Shown piece by piece: positions 46,560-60,400 of a stretch of 64,000 nucleotides of DNA. Each line of letters opens with the position of its first letter. Within the stretch, counting starts at the first letter, position 1. The notes under the pieces are model-generated. The model had not been told where the DNA came from, did not search any database, and saw only the letters and a program-made list of their open reading frames with translations. The stretch covers positions 11,617,585 to 11,681,584 of the forward strand of contig NC_135169.1 in NCBI RefSeq assembly GCF_041146795.1, in the 5' to 3' direction. The translations under genes and the position numbers were made by a program. Origin of the DNA: Maylandia zebra. Taxonomy: Eukaryota; Chordata; Actinopteri; Cichliformes; Cichlidae.

Positions 46560-48120
46560 ACAACATACATAACTGCAACAAAATGTAAAAACTGAAGGCA
46601 AATTTCACATTTAATTTACTAATTAATCAGTAAATTAAATTTCAAATTCACCAAATCACATAATTTGGCTTTGTGGTGAGCAATATTTCCCTAGTGTAGA
46701 ATGATCCTGCCTTGAGTAGTGCTGATGAATGCAGTCTTAACCTTGAGTCCCCCTCTCACTCCCCAATGTGATTAAAAAATTATGCAAAGATCACATTTTA
46801 GCAGTAGTAGTAACGTTAAATGAAAATTTTCTGGAGCACACTATTACACATGCATTTTGTTAATGATGACCACATTTTTTTTAATTCGTCAAATCAAGTA
46901 AGGTTTATTTGTATAGCACATCACCACATGTGATATTTATATATATTCTTTATGTGGTGCTAAAAAGGCACAGAAATTAACAGTGACACATTTATTGACA
47001 GTTTGGCAGGTTTGAACAGAATATGATGACAAAAGAGGAAATAAATTTCATACAGTCATGCCAGGCGTATTTCTTCTTTCTTTATGATTATTATCATTAA
47101 ATTTTCTGCACACTGTTCTTTACACAGATAATGTACTGAAAGTGTAGTTATTTTAAATTGCAGAAAACATTTAAAATCATGGTAATGACTTCTTTAATAA
47201 CCACCACAATAGCTATCAAGCCAAAAATGACACATGAAATGAAATGTAAAGTCTCCTGTAGCAGTCATATCACCATTCACCATTCCTGAGTTACTATTTA
47301 TCACATCATGTGCTGAAAGGGAACATGTACAGTATATACACACAGATACTCACGTGTGCATGTGTACATATATACATATACACATACGTGCACAAATAAC
47401 ACAAAGAACCAAGATAAACTAAGACAGAACAGACCCATAGCCGGTTTCAAAGGGACCCAAAAGCCTGTGAAAATAGCTAGGTCTTCAAGATTGATTAAAC
47501 AATTTCCAAACAGGAGGGGGACTTTACAAAAGAGGGGAGACTCAGAGAAAGACCTCTCACCTTTAGATTTTAAGTGGAAGTGTGGACAAGACTGAAGGAC
47601 AAGCAGAATTCAAGTGGAAAAGTGCAAAAGTATAAAAAAAAAATGAAAGAAGCAGCTTTAACACCAATCCAGACAACTGTAAGGGCTACAGATGCAAAAT
47701 ATGTTCAATTACAGAGAAAATCTTCCTGGACCCTCTCCCAGCTGTCACAGGGAAAAAGGTGGGATACACCCTGAACATTTTGGCTAACACAGTCAGATGA
47801 CTTTGGACATTCACAAACACAGTTAACCTAACATGCATGTCTTTGGACTGTAGGAGGAAGCAGAGTACTCTGAGAGAACCCACACAGGCACAAATAAAAT
47901 GCAAGCTGCACACAGAAAGGTCCAACTAGGTCGATTCAAACTCAGGAAATTCTTGCTGTAAAGCTGAAGCTTCTTTCTATGAACTTGGATGAAAATATAT
48001 ATACAGATGATGTATATTGTACATAGATGAAACACACACACACACACACACACACCTACAGACACACACACACACACACACACACAGACAGACAGACAAC
48101 AGACTTAATATGTGCCTATA
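46560..48120. other. Spacer between gene C and the orphan exon
   Basis: No gene is recognised. It contains 'aaggtttatttgtatagcac', a common fish repeat start, near 46900, and (ca)n tracts at about 48031-48086. Confidence 0.45.
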
Positions 48121-51100
48121 TTACCAAGAGCTGTTTTCCTGTAGTCTGACTTCAGAATAGATAGCGCCATCCGCTGCTGCCTGTGATGGTCTACCTGTAA
48201 ATGGAGAAACCAGTTAAGGTCCAGATTATGTGTGTTAGATGTTACATAAATTACAAAAACAATCAATCAAGTTTAACTAACATGAACAGAAAACTGAAAT
48301 TGAATTGAATGCTAATTTAAAATACCTGCATTGTTCTGGGTTTCACCTTTGTTTTTGTGCATTACCAGGGCATACAGCAGATTATCATCTAAAAGATGAC
48401 AGAAAACAGACAGTTTAATGATATTTCAGAAACTGAAATGCTGCAAAAGTGGAATCTAATTTGAAAAATATGTCCGTACATTTAAAAAAGGGACATTTTA
48501 AAGGTTTTTTGTCAGCATCTTTTAAAAACTTTTGAAGATTTGGGTTAGTTAATCAAAACTGACCATGGACTTCAGAGTAGAGCACTTCAAGCTGACATGC
48601 ATTCTGGCTAACCTCAGAAACTGCAGAATCAACATGGGTTTGTTTGCACTGTGTTCTGTAAAATGTAGTAAAATAATTGAAAGAAAATAATGTTAAGAAT
48701 ATTGAATAAAAAAGTGAATAGAAATAATTGATAACTAAAAAACATGTATGCTCTTTAAGATGATTACTCAATAACTTTTATAAGGAAAATATATTATTTT
48801 GCATTTGAAACTGAAGGCAGAATCAGATTTTAATCAATTGAAAAGGCCTCACCCTTTGACTTTCAGATAAATCACGAGTAGGATAGCAATCAGTAAAATC
48901 CCACAAACAAATCCAATAATCATCTGCGCAGTAAATGAAGACTTTAAAGGCCTGGATACCGCTACAATAAAAAACAAATACATTTTATTTTTAAGTTTTA
49001 TGTTCAGTTGTTTTCACAAAGTATGAATACTCACTACTATTAGTACATTAATGTGATTTAAAATGATCCATATTCACATAAAAACACCAAAAGTGTTGTT
49101 GCAGGGAGTATTTGCAAAAAGAAGGGCTGAAGAAGAGTTTTAAACAAACGTACCCTTTACTGACATCCAGCTCTGTGGTGACTGTTTTTCTGAATATTGA
49201 CACTTGTAAAAGCCTTCATCTGATTTTGACACTGCAGGGATATTCAGCCTCCCTCTGGTGTCATTGCTGATGAGGTTATCATTTCGAAAGAAAAGCACAG
49301 AGGATTTTAAAGTTTTGTTCCTCAGTTTGCAGTGGAGCGTAACAGCTTCTCCCTCAGTAACTGGGTGGACCGGGCTCACAAGTATTATATTGCTTTCTGT
49401 AAAACAGTCAGACAATGTCACATCAGAATACGTACTAGAGGACGGCCCTGGTTACAAAAGACTTGTAGAAAATTCAGAGCATTGTCTGACAGATGTTAAA
49501 AGACCTCAGTTGCCTCACAAAATAGAGAGAGCTCTGGTCCATCCTGTAGAGTGGAGTTGTGCTTTTAACCCAGTCCAGTTTATTGTCAGTGTGTACTCCG
49601 AGGTATTTATTGTTCTCCACACTGTCTACACTGTCGACCCCCTGCATAAAACAGGGTTTACTGGTTTCCTGGTCCTCCTAAAGTCCACAGTCACTTCCTT
49701 GGTTTTTGTCACATTGAGCTGCAGATTATTCTGCTCCCACCACGAGACAAAGAGTGAACCACAGCCGGATACTCTGTCTCATCATCCCCACCGATGAATT
49801 CACCCTTCGCAGAGTTATCAGAAATCATCTGAAGATGGCAGGTCTCAGTGCAGTGGCTGAAGTCTGTGGTGTAAAGGTACCAGGACACAAGAGAAGCATC
49901 CATCTGCATTACTGTCAGCTTATCACCCAGGAGGGCTGGCCTGATGGTATTGAATGCACTGTAAAAGTCAAAAAGTGTGACCCTCACAGTGCTTGCTGGC
50001 TGGTCCAGATCGGCATAAACACAATTGAGAAGTTAGATGATGACATCTGCTGATGTCCGAAGTGGAGCTACTAAGATAAGTGAAGAGGTTCCTAATGTGG
50101 CCTGACTATAGATCGGAGCTGGTCGATGATGGAGGCACAGCCCTTGATGAGGCAGGGACTCGCCCCATCTGTCCAGTAGACTTCCCCAAGTGGAGTCTTA
50201 CTATTTGTCTCTGAACCTGGTTGTGAGTGAAAGTGAAAGGTGGGGGAGAGGTGTCTGTTCTTTCATACTAGATTATGGTGCAGTGAGGAGACGGGAGAGA
50301 GTTGCATGGCTGTGGGTTGCAGGCTGACTACAGCTAAGTGAGTAGAAGGGTGAGCATTAACTACAGTGTCGAATCTGTTGACGATTTGACACTGCTGAAT
50401 GTAACTGACAAGACAGAGGAAGTAAATTGAACATCACATCACATGAAAAGAGGGACTGTCAGAGCAGAACAGGAAGTGGCTAACAGAGACCATAACAATG
50501 TACTAATATTGCAAAGAAATTTAAAAAAAACAACACTTAAACACAAGAAACCAAATACTACAGAAAACTTAAAATACTGTGTTGGAGACACAGGACCATG
50601 ACAGGAACAGGAGACTACTAAAATAAAACAGGAAGTGACTAAACAAAGAAGCACCTAAGACAGGAATCTAAAGAGCTTGGAAAGGTTTTGGGTTAACCTC
50701 GGCCGATTGACAGGGACAGAGATTTAATAACAGATTTAATACAGGGAGGCAAGGAGAATTGAAACCAATGAAATTTGCAAAAGTCTAAAGACAAAATTGA
50801 GCAGATATCCATAAAGAACCAAACCAGAAATAAATAAAATTCAAAACTCAAAAACTCAGAACAATTAAACATAAAAGGTAAATACAAAAATTCAAAACTC
50901 AGGCAGAAAGATTGCGGCCTGTGGTAATGTAAGGTAACAGAAAGGTCTGATGACTTACTGGAGGCATGTTTTCACATTAATGACAAATTGAATAAAAAAT
51001 AATAAGATAAAGGTGAGGAATGAGTATGTTGCATTTTTATATTTACAGAAACATAACTCTAACACTTTCAAAAGTATAATCTTATTGACTGAAAGGATGC

Positions 51101-52542
51101 TTACTGTGACACAATGTGGGCAGAACCTGCAGAGTCATACAGGAAAACAAACAAACAAACAAACAAAAAAGAAAAAAAAAGAAAAAAAGGATGTAAAAAT
51201 ACTTACTTTGCACTGTGTTGTTGACAGCATTGCTGAAGCCACCCAGTTTAGACTCACACCAGTACACGGCTGGTTTGGTTGTAGCATTTTTGATCGTGCA
51301 GGTGGATCCACTCATTGTTCCCCAGGCAGAACAGTTTGCAAGGTAGCCTGCTTCACTCAGCCTCATCACTCTCCACTCAGAAGGTTTCCCCTCACAGCGC
51401 AGTGAGACAGACTCTTCAGAGAAGTGCTGCACTCTGTCAGGAGTCACTTTGACAGTTGCAGTTGCTGAACTAGAATCTTAGAAACATGTAATGTGGGATC
51501 AAAACAGCCACTGAGATATTATGAAATTAACAGAAGCTGTATTGTTATGCATCATGGCAATGATATTACATTCACACTTACCTGCAGACCAAACAAATAC
51601 AGGTTTGCTGTCCGAAGTGAAATGCTCTGGCTGTTGTCTTCCAGCTCTACATGCATATCCTGCCGTCTGTTTCTGTCCATGAACAATGTAGGAATTTTGT
51701 GCAGTTCCATTTTTACCACCTGGTAGCAGCTCAAAGTAGTAGCCCTTGCTTGAATTTTTGAAAAAAGCCTGATACCAGTAGAACCTCCATTCTGCAGAGT
51801 GATTTCTAACACTGCAGTGTAGAGTCACTGATGCCCCAGGACTCAGCCATGATGAAGACACACTGAGATTAGGTTTGGGTTTATCTTTCAGAAGGAACAC
51901 ATGCATGTCCACGTAAGTAAAGCAAACAATACTCAGCAGTTCTTCAAGATATTTTTGTCATTTTCTTACACAATCTTTAGTAACTATGTTAGTTTTGTGT
52001 TCCTTGTCCGTAATACATTGTCAAAGAAACTGCTCAAGTAGCAAAGATGAGTAATCACAGCACGCATAAGTAGTGTTTGTGTTAAAGAAATAAGATTTTG
52101 CAGAATTACTGCCTAAACTGGCAGTAATTCTGCAAATAAAATATGGTTGATGGTATTTATGTGATATATATCTATCTGAAGTGATGCAACAGAAACAAAA
52201 GAAAAAGCATTCAATCACCTTCAGTTTGTCCGCAAGACAGAAGTGTGTTCAGCACTGAAATAGAAGTTAATACTTATAAAACTTAAAATTAACCTTGCAT
52301 TTAAAACTTCCTGGTGGTTTACTGATGACAGTATTGTGTGTAATTAACAATGTCACTACTAAGTTAAGTTAGACCTGTGCCAGCTACCCTGCATTAACTA
52401 AAAGGTGATCAAAGTGAAGTGGATAAAAATACCATACTGTCTGCGCTCTTAAAGAAACTAATATAAAAATAGACATTGCATAATGTAAATATTCTGTATA
52501 CTTACAAACCAACCCAGATGCACAGAAGAAAGCATGTCCCAT
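48121..52542 (-). CDS. Receptor gene C: FcR-like/LITR-like, 3 Ig domains, ITIM tail
   Basis: Nine exons join to 1227 nt (408 codons plus stop): signal 52506-52542 and 52219-52254 ('MGHAFFCASGLV..'), Ig1 51582-51884, Ig2 51207-51476, Ig3 49154-49396, TM 48853-48961, cytoplasmic 48564-48655, 48326-48388 and 48121-48194. All joins have GT/AG and hold frame. Ig1 shows 'WLSPGASVTLHCSV..GYACRAG', Ig2 'ESVSLRCEG..VYWCES' and Ig3 'GEAVTLHCKL..GFYKCQYS', equivalent to D5-D7 of gene A. TM is 'AQMIIGFVCGILLIAILLV'. The tail holds ITIMs VLYSEV and LLYALV plus ITIM-like AIYSEV close to the stop. It is likely an inhibitory leukocyte receptor with unknown ligand. The Ig2-Ig3 intron has taken in a LINE fragment and LTR-like sequence. 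The gene appears intact. Confidence 0.78.
49425..50200 (-). pseudogene. L2-like LINE fragment (RT part), internally deleted
   Basis: Minus-strand reading shows 'LFDFYSAFNTIRPALLGDKL' and the 'EDNKYLGVHTDNKLDW'-like region, then the start of the RT C-terminus. It is an older, rearranged copy of the family at 28.1 kb. Its left edge lies within about 30 bp of the splice acceptor of Ig3 of gene C. Confidence 0.7.
50440..50930 (-). mobile_element. LTR-like repeat, rearranged
   Basis: On the minus strand 'tgtcatggtcctgtgtctcc' (from about 50603 downwards) resembles the LTR start seen at 20313. 'cacttcctgttttattttag' (about 50620-50640) also fits the LTR interior but in an unexpected order. It lies in the intron of gene C. 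Confidence 0.4.
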
Positions 52543-52559
52543 CCTGACATTCAACACTG

Positions 52560-53630
52560 AAAATGGTGAAAATGTCTCTGTACTTGTGAGAAATGTTTCC
52601 ACTTTGATGCTCTGATGCATATGAACAAGATAAAAAGAGAAGTGTGGGTGAAAGGAAGCTATATCTCTTATCAGCGTGAGCACACTTGCTTTCTGCGGAG
52701 TCCTTTTCTCAGGCCACACCATCTCTCCTCCCTTTCCTGTTTTAAATAAAGCTCTCACAACTGCAGTTACTTCAGTTTTGAACATGTCCCCTGTCAACAC
52801 AATAATGATAAATAGTAACTCATGAATAGTGACTTGACAGCTGCATGAGGGTTTACATTTTATTTCATGTGTCATTTTTGGCTTGGTAATTATTGTGGCT
52901 GTTATTAGAATAAGTCATGAGAATAACTTTAAAGGGTTAAACTAATGTTTTCTGCAATTAAACTAATGACATTTTCAGGACATTGTCTGTGTAGAGAAAA
53001 CATGTTAGAGCAAAATGAATAATATACCGTATTTATGAAATACATTTCTACATAATATATGTAGGAATATGTATGAAACAGTAGTTTTGATTGCTATTTT
53101 TAGTCCCTATTTAGGATTACAAAAGATGCAATTTGTACTAAGCTGTTACTGTGATACTGCAGGGTTTAGCAGACAGGTTGCAGTCAAACACTGACTGATA
53201 GGTCTTGGAACCATTTCTACCAAAGGTTAACATAGATTCAATAAATTATAAATGACATAATATCACCCTCTAGTGCCTATCTGCTGTAAACACAGTCCAT
53301 CATTGTACTGTGCTTTGTGTTATAAGATTGACGTAGGAAATATGGGACAAAGAGCTAGAGCTGTATAGTCGAGTAGAGTGAGTGATTTATTTATGTTTTA
53401 GGTTTATATTTCGGAGATTTCTTCCTATTAAAAAGGAGTTTTTCTGGAGGGGGTGGTCTGACTTTTTTTTGTTCCTGTATTATTATTTTTGTGATTTTGA
53501 TGCTTTAAAAGTAAAACTGAATTGAATTGCGTGTAAAGTTAAATATTTCATTGTTTACATTTTTTACAATTTTGATGATTACAGCTTACAGCCTAAAAAA
53601 ATACATCTAACAATTACAGACATATAAACT
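52560..53630. other. 5' flank of gene C
   Basis: No further exon is recognised. The stretch 53268-53378 resembles 13858-13975. A promoter is expected here but no box can be assigned with confidence. Confidence 0.4.
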
Positions 53631-53635
53631 CAAGT

Positions 53636-53790
53636 CAAGTGGCTTTATTGTCATGTCAACCATATACAGTGGTTCAGTACACAGTGAAACGAGACAGCAT
53701 TCCTCCAAGACCTTGGTGCTACATAAAACAGTAAATCAATACAGGACTACATAAAGTGCACACTACATTGGATCAATACCAAAATGTTGT
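53636..53790 (-). pseudogene. Rex1-like LINE 3' tail
   Basis: It starts 'caagtcaagtggctttattg', the inverse of the tail seen at 45750-45777. About 150 bp of the 3' UTR is present and the coding part is absent. Confidence 0.6.
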
Positions 53791-53799
53791 TGCCCATCG

Positions 53800-54960
53800 T
53801 TAATGCAAGATGCATAGCAAAGCATGTAGAAAGCAACAAAAAATGACTCAAGAAATCATGCTACATCCTGGCTTGTCCAAGTCAGAAGGCTTTAAACAAA
53901 AATCCAGACAGAGAGCAATGGAGAGGTGTGACTGCAGAAAGGAGGGCACTTTCATAACCAAGCTCACTCAGAACAGGGGTACCTCAAGCCCAGGTGTTCC
54001 AACATTATATGCAGAGATGAAAGGATAAAGCTGTTCAGTTGGTCTCAAAATTGCGAAAAAAAAAAAAAAAAAAAAAAGTTGCTTGGTTGATTTTTGACCA
54101 ACCCAGATTGCCAAAATTTTGAGATTTTGAGTCTTTGTCTGAAAATAGTATTTTCCCATTTTCAGTGAAGATCGGAAGAAAAATGGTGCATGAGCAAATT
54201 ATTAGGTCCAATATAGAGGAAAATTTTTATAGCGGAGAATTTACTCTGATTGGATTTTCTAAACACTCATTTTTCAAAATAATAGAACCCCAGTACTAAA
54301 TGTCTATTAACTTTAAGCTGTCTCTGTGATTTGATATTCATATTGTATACATGGTCATTTAGTTGAAAGTTACAAAAGATAAATCCTTTACATTTTTACA
54401 ATTATATTGTAGAGCTATATCATGATAGAACAAAAACACTGCTCAGGCCAAAATAAAAAAAAGATAAAAACCCAAACTATAACTGCATACAATTTCCATG
54501 AAGAAATGCATTTATTCACACATTTAAATCCATACAGTATTATATCAGTCCTCTTTTAGGTAATGTTCAAAAACTTTCAATACATGCATTTATAGTATTT
54601 CTTTGTACCCATAGAGGAACCTATCTTATGTTACACTGCAAAAGCTAACTTTAAATCATGTTTTATTATTAAATGAATACAGATAATATGAACACTAAAT
54701 GAAAACACCTTGTCTGTACCATATATTATATATATTGTATACTGTATATTATAATGATGATGACTATCACTAAAAAAAACTGTACAAAATACTGAACAAG
54801 CTACAGACATTTCTGTATAAGAAGCTTGAGGTTGGTTTTACTGCTACAATTCGGTTCAATGACCTGTAAAACAGCCACAAAAAGGACATAGGGATTATCA
54901 TTTAGTAACAATATTATGAGCTAAAGAGTACAAATAAATCACTAAATATAACAGTCATGT
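53800..54960. other. Spacer between genes D and C
   Basis: No gene is recognised. There is an A run at about 54055-54077. Confidence 0.45.
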
Positions 54961-54964
54961 TAGC

Positions 54965-57395
54965 TTAATTACAGAGGGCACTTCCTAATTTAACTTCAGA
55001 ATAAACTGCTTCATCAGCTGATGCATGACTCGAGTTTACTGTGACTGGAGAGAATATTATTTAAAAGGCTTAGCTGTAAACTCATAATAAAAAGTAAGTC
55101 TTTAACTCACAGGTCAATTAAGTTAGTTCTCAATTGTATCTGAGACAAATACAGAGTATGACATATTAGTGATACAAACTAAAATGTATTCAAGTAAAAA
55201 AATAAGTAAAGCAGATTTTCATGTTATTTATTCCAGTCAAATTTTAAGATCATCACTGGAGAGGATGGCAGGCTTTACTTACGCTGGTTGTTCTTGGATG
55301 CTCTTTTATTGTGACGGTTGACCTGGGCATACGTTGGACTGTCTTCTAAAAAATAAATGAGATCTCAGGATGCATTTATGCCGCAGAAAACAATGATATA
55401 CAGCTGCTGAACTTGTGGACAGCCTTAGAAGTTGACATAAATCATATGAATTTCATAATATTCTTTACTATTATTATTATTATTACACAAAGCTGTGTGT
55501 TTGTTTGTTTGTTTTAACCCCCCTGTGTGGCACCATTCCAGGAAGCATATTCATCAAACTCTGACTTTAAAAACAAACAATAAGTTGATTAACTCTGAAA
55601 TTGGCAACTCTGTGTCTTCTGTTCCAGAACAGCTGATCAGAGTTAGTTCAGTCAAATCTGAATATGTTCACCCGATGCATGAGCAGAGAAAAAAGCAATC
55701 ATCAGTGGATCCCCAATACTGCAATTCAACATGCCAATGGGTAAAAAAATATGGAACGCCAGGACTGCCATAATGAATTAATTAAATACACCATTAAATA
55801 ATTAATTAAATGTGGCAATAATTAATCAAAATTGGAATTAATTAATTAAATAAATAGTTATGACACATGTAATTAATTAATTATTGACACATTTAATTAA
55901 TTATTTATGTAGTTCACGTTTTAATTAATTATTGACACATTTAATTAATTAATTATTGACACATTTAATTAATTATTTATGTATTTCACGTTTTAATTAA
56001 TTATTGACACATTTAATTAATTAATTATTGACATATTTAATTAATTATTTAATGATATATTTATTTATTTCATTTTGGCAGTCTTGGCGCCTGGCTCTCA
56101 TCATGAAATAATTTTATCTGTCAGCCTCACCCATCAAACTCAGGGGGCGGGGTTAACGCTGATCGAGTCAAAACCATTGCTTTGGCCTGGTGGCCATTGT
56201 TTCTAGCACACAACAACCGGCATGTGGAAGCTAACAGAACTGAGCTTTGAAAAACCCTGTTTGTGTGTCACCAAATACCGTTTTAATATTTTTTAGCCGA
56301 GAATGTAGTGGTTTAATCTTCATGTGTCTGGTCGGTTTGTCAAGATACAGCCTCTTTGCAAAAGTGTTTCGATGATTTCGGAGATGTCGTCCCAGTCTCA
56401 CGGCAAAGCGTGGGATAGACCCGCTCGCCTCGCAAGCAATCCCACCGACAAAGCGCAGGCCCCGGTACACAGCTGTAGTAACCCCCGCTGACTTCTTTTA
56501 CTGAGGTTATATTTATCGGTGTTTTATTTCCTGATGTTCTTATGTGTCCTACGTGTTTCAGTCGCCAATTCTGAATTATAACTAACATTAAAAACATGTT
56601 TAAGGAGGAGAGAGAGCAAATAAATCTGTTTAACATCTGATCTTTGGGTTTTTGTTCAGTAATCAGCGTGACCTGTGTATAAACACATAAAAGAGATAAC
56701 GTTGGTGTTTCCGTCATGTAGTAACTGCTGGCTTTAACTGTACAAAGGTTGTTCGACACTATGAAACACATACAGACTTCATGATGTTCGGCTAATATTT
56801 TTATTGTGAATATTAATCATGCTGACCTCGCTCTGTACACCACGCAGCGAGGTCAGCATATCCACGATATCCTCAGCTCCATGAGTTAACACAAAGTTTC
56901 CCAGCTGACTATCTAACTGCCAACTATTCCAGAGACGTGAAAATATACAGCATAAAGAAAAGTGTAAGAGACTCAGCAGCAGATTAGAATAACAGTTATA
57001 CATTTAATAAATCACCAAATGAATCCAAGAAACGAGCAAACCTGTTCCGACAATTTGAATTTGTATTCCCTCAGCTGCAGACTCGCTGCTGTTTAAATGT
57101 TTGAAAAGGAAGATTAGATATAAACAAACGTCAAACATAGACTCAGTCTGCCTTCACATTTGATATGAGGCCAGCACGTATAGTGGCCTCAGCAGGCTAT
57201 TACTGAAATACACGTGCTATATCATAAACTATGATATAAACAGGGAGGTCCTATTAACATGTTTAGTTTTAAAGGACACCTTCCTGCCTTTAGTCTCATT
57301 CATGAGCAGTATTCGTTTTCTTCTAACATCCAGAAGTCTGCACAATGTGTTTCATAGTTTGTAACAAGCCTTTGACAGGTAAACATAACATGACC

Positions 57396-57428
<33 letters not shown>

Positions 57429-60400
57429 AGAGAGAGAGAGAGAAAGAGAGAGTGTTGACATAAGAAGAGAAAATGCTCTCAATTATGGAGACAGACAAAT
57501 GGTTCATTTATGTTTGATGTGTGTTTATTCCTCCCTAAATATCGTAGGTGAAGTTCGCCATGCACGTCAGATTTTCCTGCGCATTTTTATACCTCTGCCA
57601 ACAGAGAGAGAAAAAAAATCACATTCTAACAGACAGCTGGTGCTTAGAATACAGTTGAATAACTATTAAAAAACAGATGATATTTAGATGATAGTTCAGT
57701 CTAACACATGTGCCAGTGAACCATTAAACGTCTGTGAAACTATGCAGTTATGAAACGTAACTTTAACCTCAGCCAAACCGATTTGCTCAGTTGTAAATAA
57801 AACAGCGAAGTAAACGTGACCCGACAGACAGAACCTGAGTGAATGAAGTCCAGCGTTTAACCACTGAGAGCTAAAACTCAGCTGAGGTTTGAAAGCTGTG
57901 TGCCGGTGATTGGACATCAGCCGCTGATAAAGCTGGCTCGCCTATAAAGTGCTCTGTAAGGAAACAAGCTCCAGCAGCTCTGCGCTCGGGGAAAATACTA
58001 TATTTACTTATCTTGTGCAGAAAAATGCGCTGACATTGCGTTATATCGAGCACCGGCTGCCCAGTTAAACTGTGACTATCACCAGGTAACTAGGCGTGTT
58101 TCTTGAATTAGCAGCAGGTGTTAAACAGCTGACAGATGAGGAGGAGGATGCATGCAGGTAAACTGAGGGTCTGCTGAGCTGATCGCTGGTTTCGTGAGAA
58201 AAATGTCAGCTCGTTCTTTATGTTACAGAAGCACAGAGACACAAGACCAGGCGGAAAGAGACGATCGTTCGGTGAAAATGAGAATCTGCGAATGCAACAT
58301 GTGGAACACGGAGAGTGGAATATGTAAACAAACCGGTTAATGTACCCCCTCGGTGCGCTCTGCATGCTAACTGTTAGCAGAGCTAGTGAAATCTCTGAAA
58401 ACATCTGAGCACTTTTGCAAGCATGTTCTATGTTGACAACCTGACCAGACATACGTCGCGACATTCACGGCTAAAACACCATTAAAAGTGTAGCTGGTGA
58501 CAGAAAAACGGGGTATTTTAAAACTACACCACCACCATTGCTGCCTGTGATTTGATCTGCATTCTGGGATAACTGGCTGCCCCAAGTCTACACAAGCAAT
58601 CGATTATCTAGGATCGACCTGTTTTGACTTACTTTGCACGGCAACCAATCAAATGTTAGAGAAGCTGCATGGGCAGCGTTAACCCCGCCCCCTGAGTTTG
58701 ATGGGTGAGGCTGACAGATAAAATTATTTCATGACGAGAGCCAGGCGCCAGGACTGCCAAAATGAAATAAATAAATATATCATTAAATAATTAATTAAAT
58801 GTGTCAATAATTAATTAAATGTGTCAATAATTAATTAAAATGTGAAATACATAAATAATTAATTAAATGTGTCAATAATTAATTAATTAAATGTGTCAAT
58901 AATTAATTAAAATGTGAAATACATAAATAATTAATTAAATGTGTCAATAATTAATTAATTACATGTGTCATAACTATTTATTTAATTAATTAATTCCAAT
59001 TTTAATTAATTATTGACACATTTAATTAATTATTTAATGGTGTATTTAATTAATTCATTATGGCAGTCCTGGCGTTCCATAAAAAAATAGCAGACCATTC
59101 ATTTTAATACAGAGGACCAAGAAATAAGATATGACAAGAGATTGACATTCACAATATGAATGTCAATCTTTAAAAACAGAAAAGAAGACAACAGTATATA
59201 TATTTTTTTCTTAAGCCTATCCTGTCTGGCAGCGTTTGCAATCAATGTCATATCCTCAACAGTTGACCTGTCCTAAGTGGCTCAGTGCAGGGAGTGAGCA
59301 CTGCTGTAAATAAGTCATTTTGGATTAATCTTGCACTACGGATCGGGAGGAGAGCACTGCACAAGAGTCGGGAATTTTGCCACGGAAGAAATCGCACTGT
59401 TTGTTCTAACACTGTAAATAAATTCACTGCCGCAACCAGGAAAGTCCTCCATTTGGGTCCAGTTCCTAACTAAATGTGATAAACTGTTGTTCCAAACACA
59501 TTTTGGTTTTTCAAGATCAGCTCTATAAATTTGCTATGGGCGCTTCCTTTTCAGGGTTTATCTGTTTATTTTGTCACTTTTATCCATGTTATTTCAATTA
59601 TTACATTGTATATGGTACACAATATGACAATGTCTAAGACAGGACAGCCGGGCAGGGGAGGGGGACCTAATAAAAGGAAAGAGTACAAATAGAATTGCAC
59701 AATGTATCACCGACTGCCACACCGGTAAGAAAAATGAACATACAGCACCTGGAACACAAAAATTCAAAAAATGCACCTATACTTGGTACTAACTAAATGA
59801 ATGTGGAAGCAGTCATGTAAGTACACAAAATAGCAAACTAATTCAAGTCTAGGATTTCAGTTCTTGTTAAAACATAAACTTCTGCAAATTAATTCACTTG
59901 TCAATGCATCTTTATGAATGAGGAAATGAATGTGTCAGTCAGCTGGTTCAAGTCTAGAAGGAGAGGAGGAGTCAGAGAAACTCAGAGTTTATAGAAGAAA
60001 ACCTGCCAGTGAGCAGGTTAGGTTTACAGAGACTGTCACCCCAGAAACCGACTAAGAGTTGAAGTTAACACTCTTTCTGGAACAGAAAACCCCAGTTTCA
60101 CTCATTACAACTCAGAGCTGTTAGCTAACCCTGCTTCCTAGAACAGGACAGTACAGACACTAGATAATGCAGAAGATGGACTATAAGACAATCTATGGGT
60201 GCACCAACTCTTTGTGTAAGGTACAGATAGAAGAGAAACTACCAAACAAATCTCTTTGAGACTCAGAAGGAACTGATGCATACAGTTGGCCAAAAATTGA
60301 AAGGAAAAAAAAAAACCCTAAACAAAAAAACAACACACATCCACAACACAAAAAGGATCAGGCAATTGACAAAGGCAAACAAACATCAATATCATAGCTT

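Noticed and set aside
45463-48090. Short repeats resembling an array with spacers
   Set aside because: They are simple (CA)n microsatellites; nothing in this window resembles a CRISPR array.
52384-52875. 163-codon minus frame upstream of gene C
   Set aside because: It overlaps the first signal-peptide exon in the same region but reads through its donor site. It has no homology I recognise and is best explained by chance.
56231-57003. Minus-strand frames inside the 3.33-kb element as a captured gene
   Set aside because: Frames are short and I could not match them to a family; the possibility is kept only as a finding, not as a gene call.
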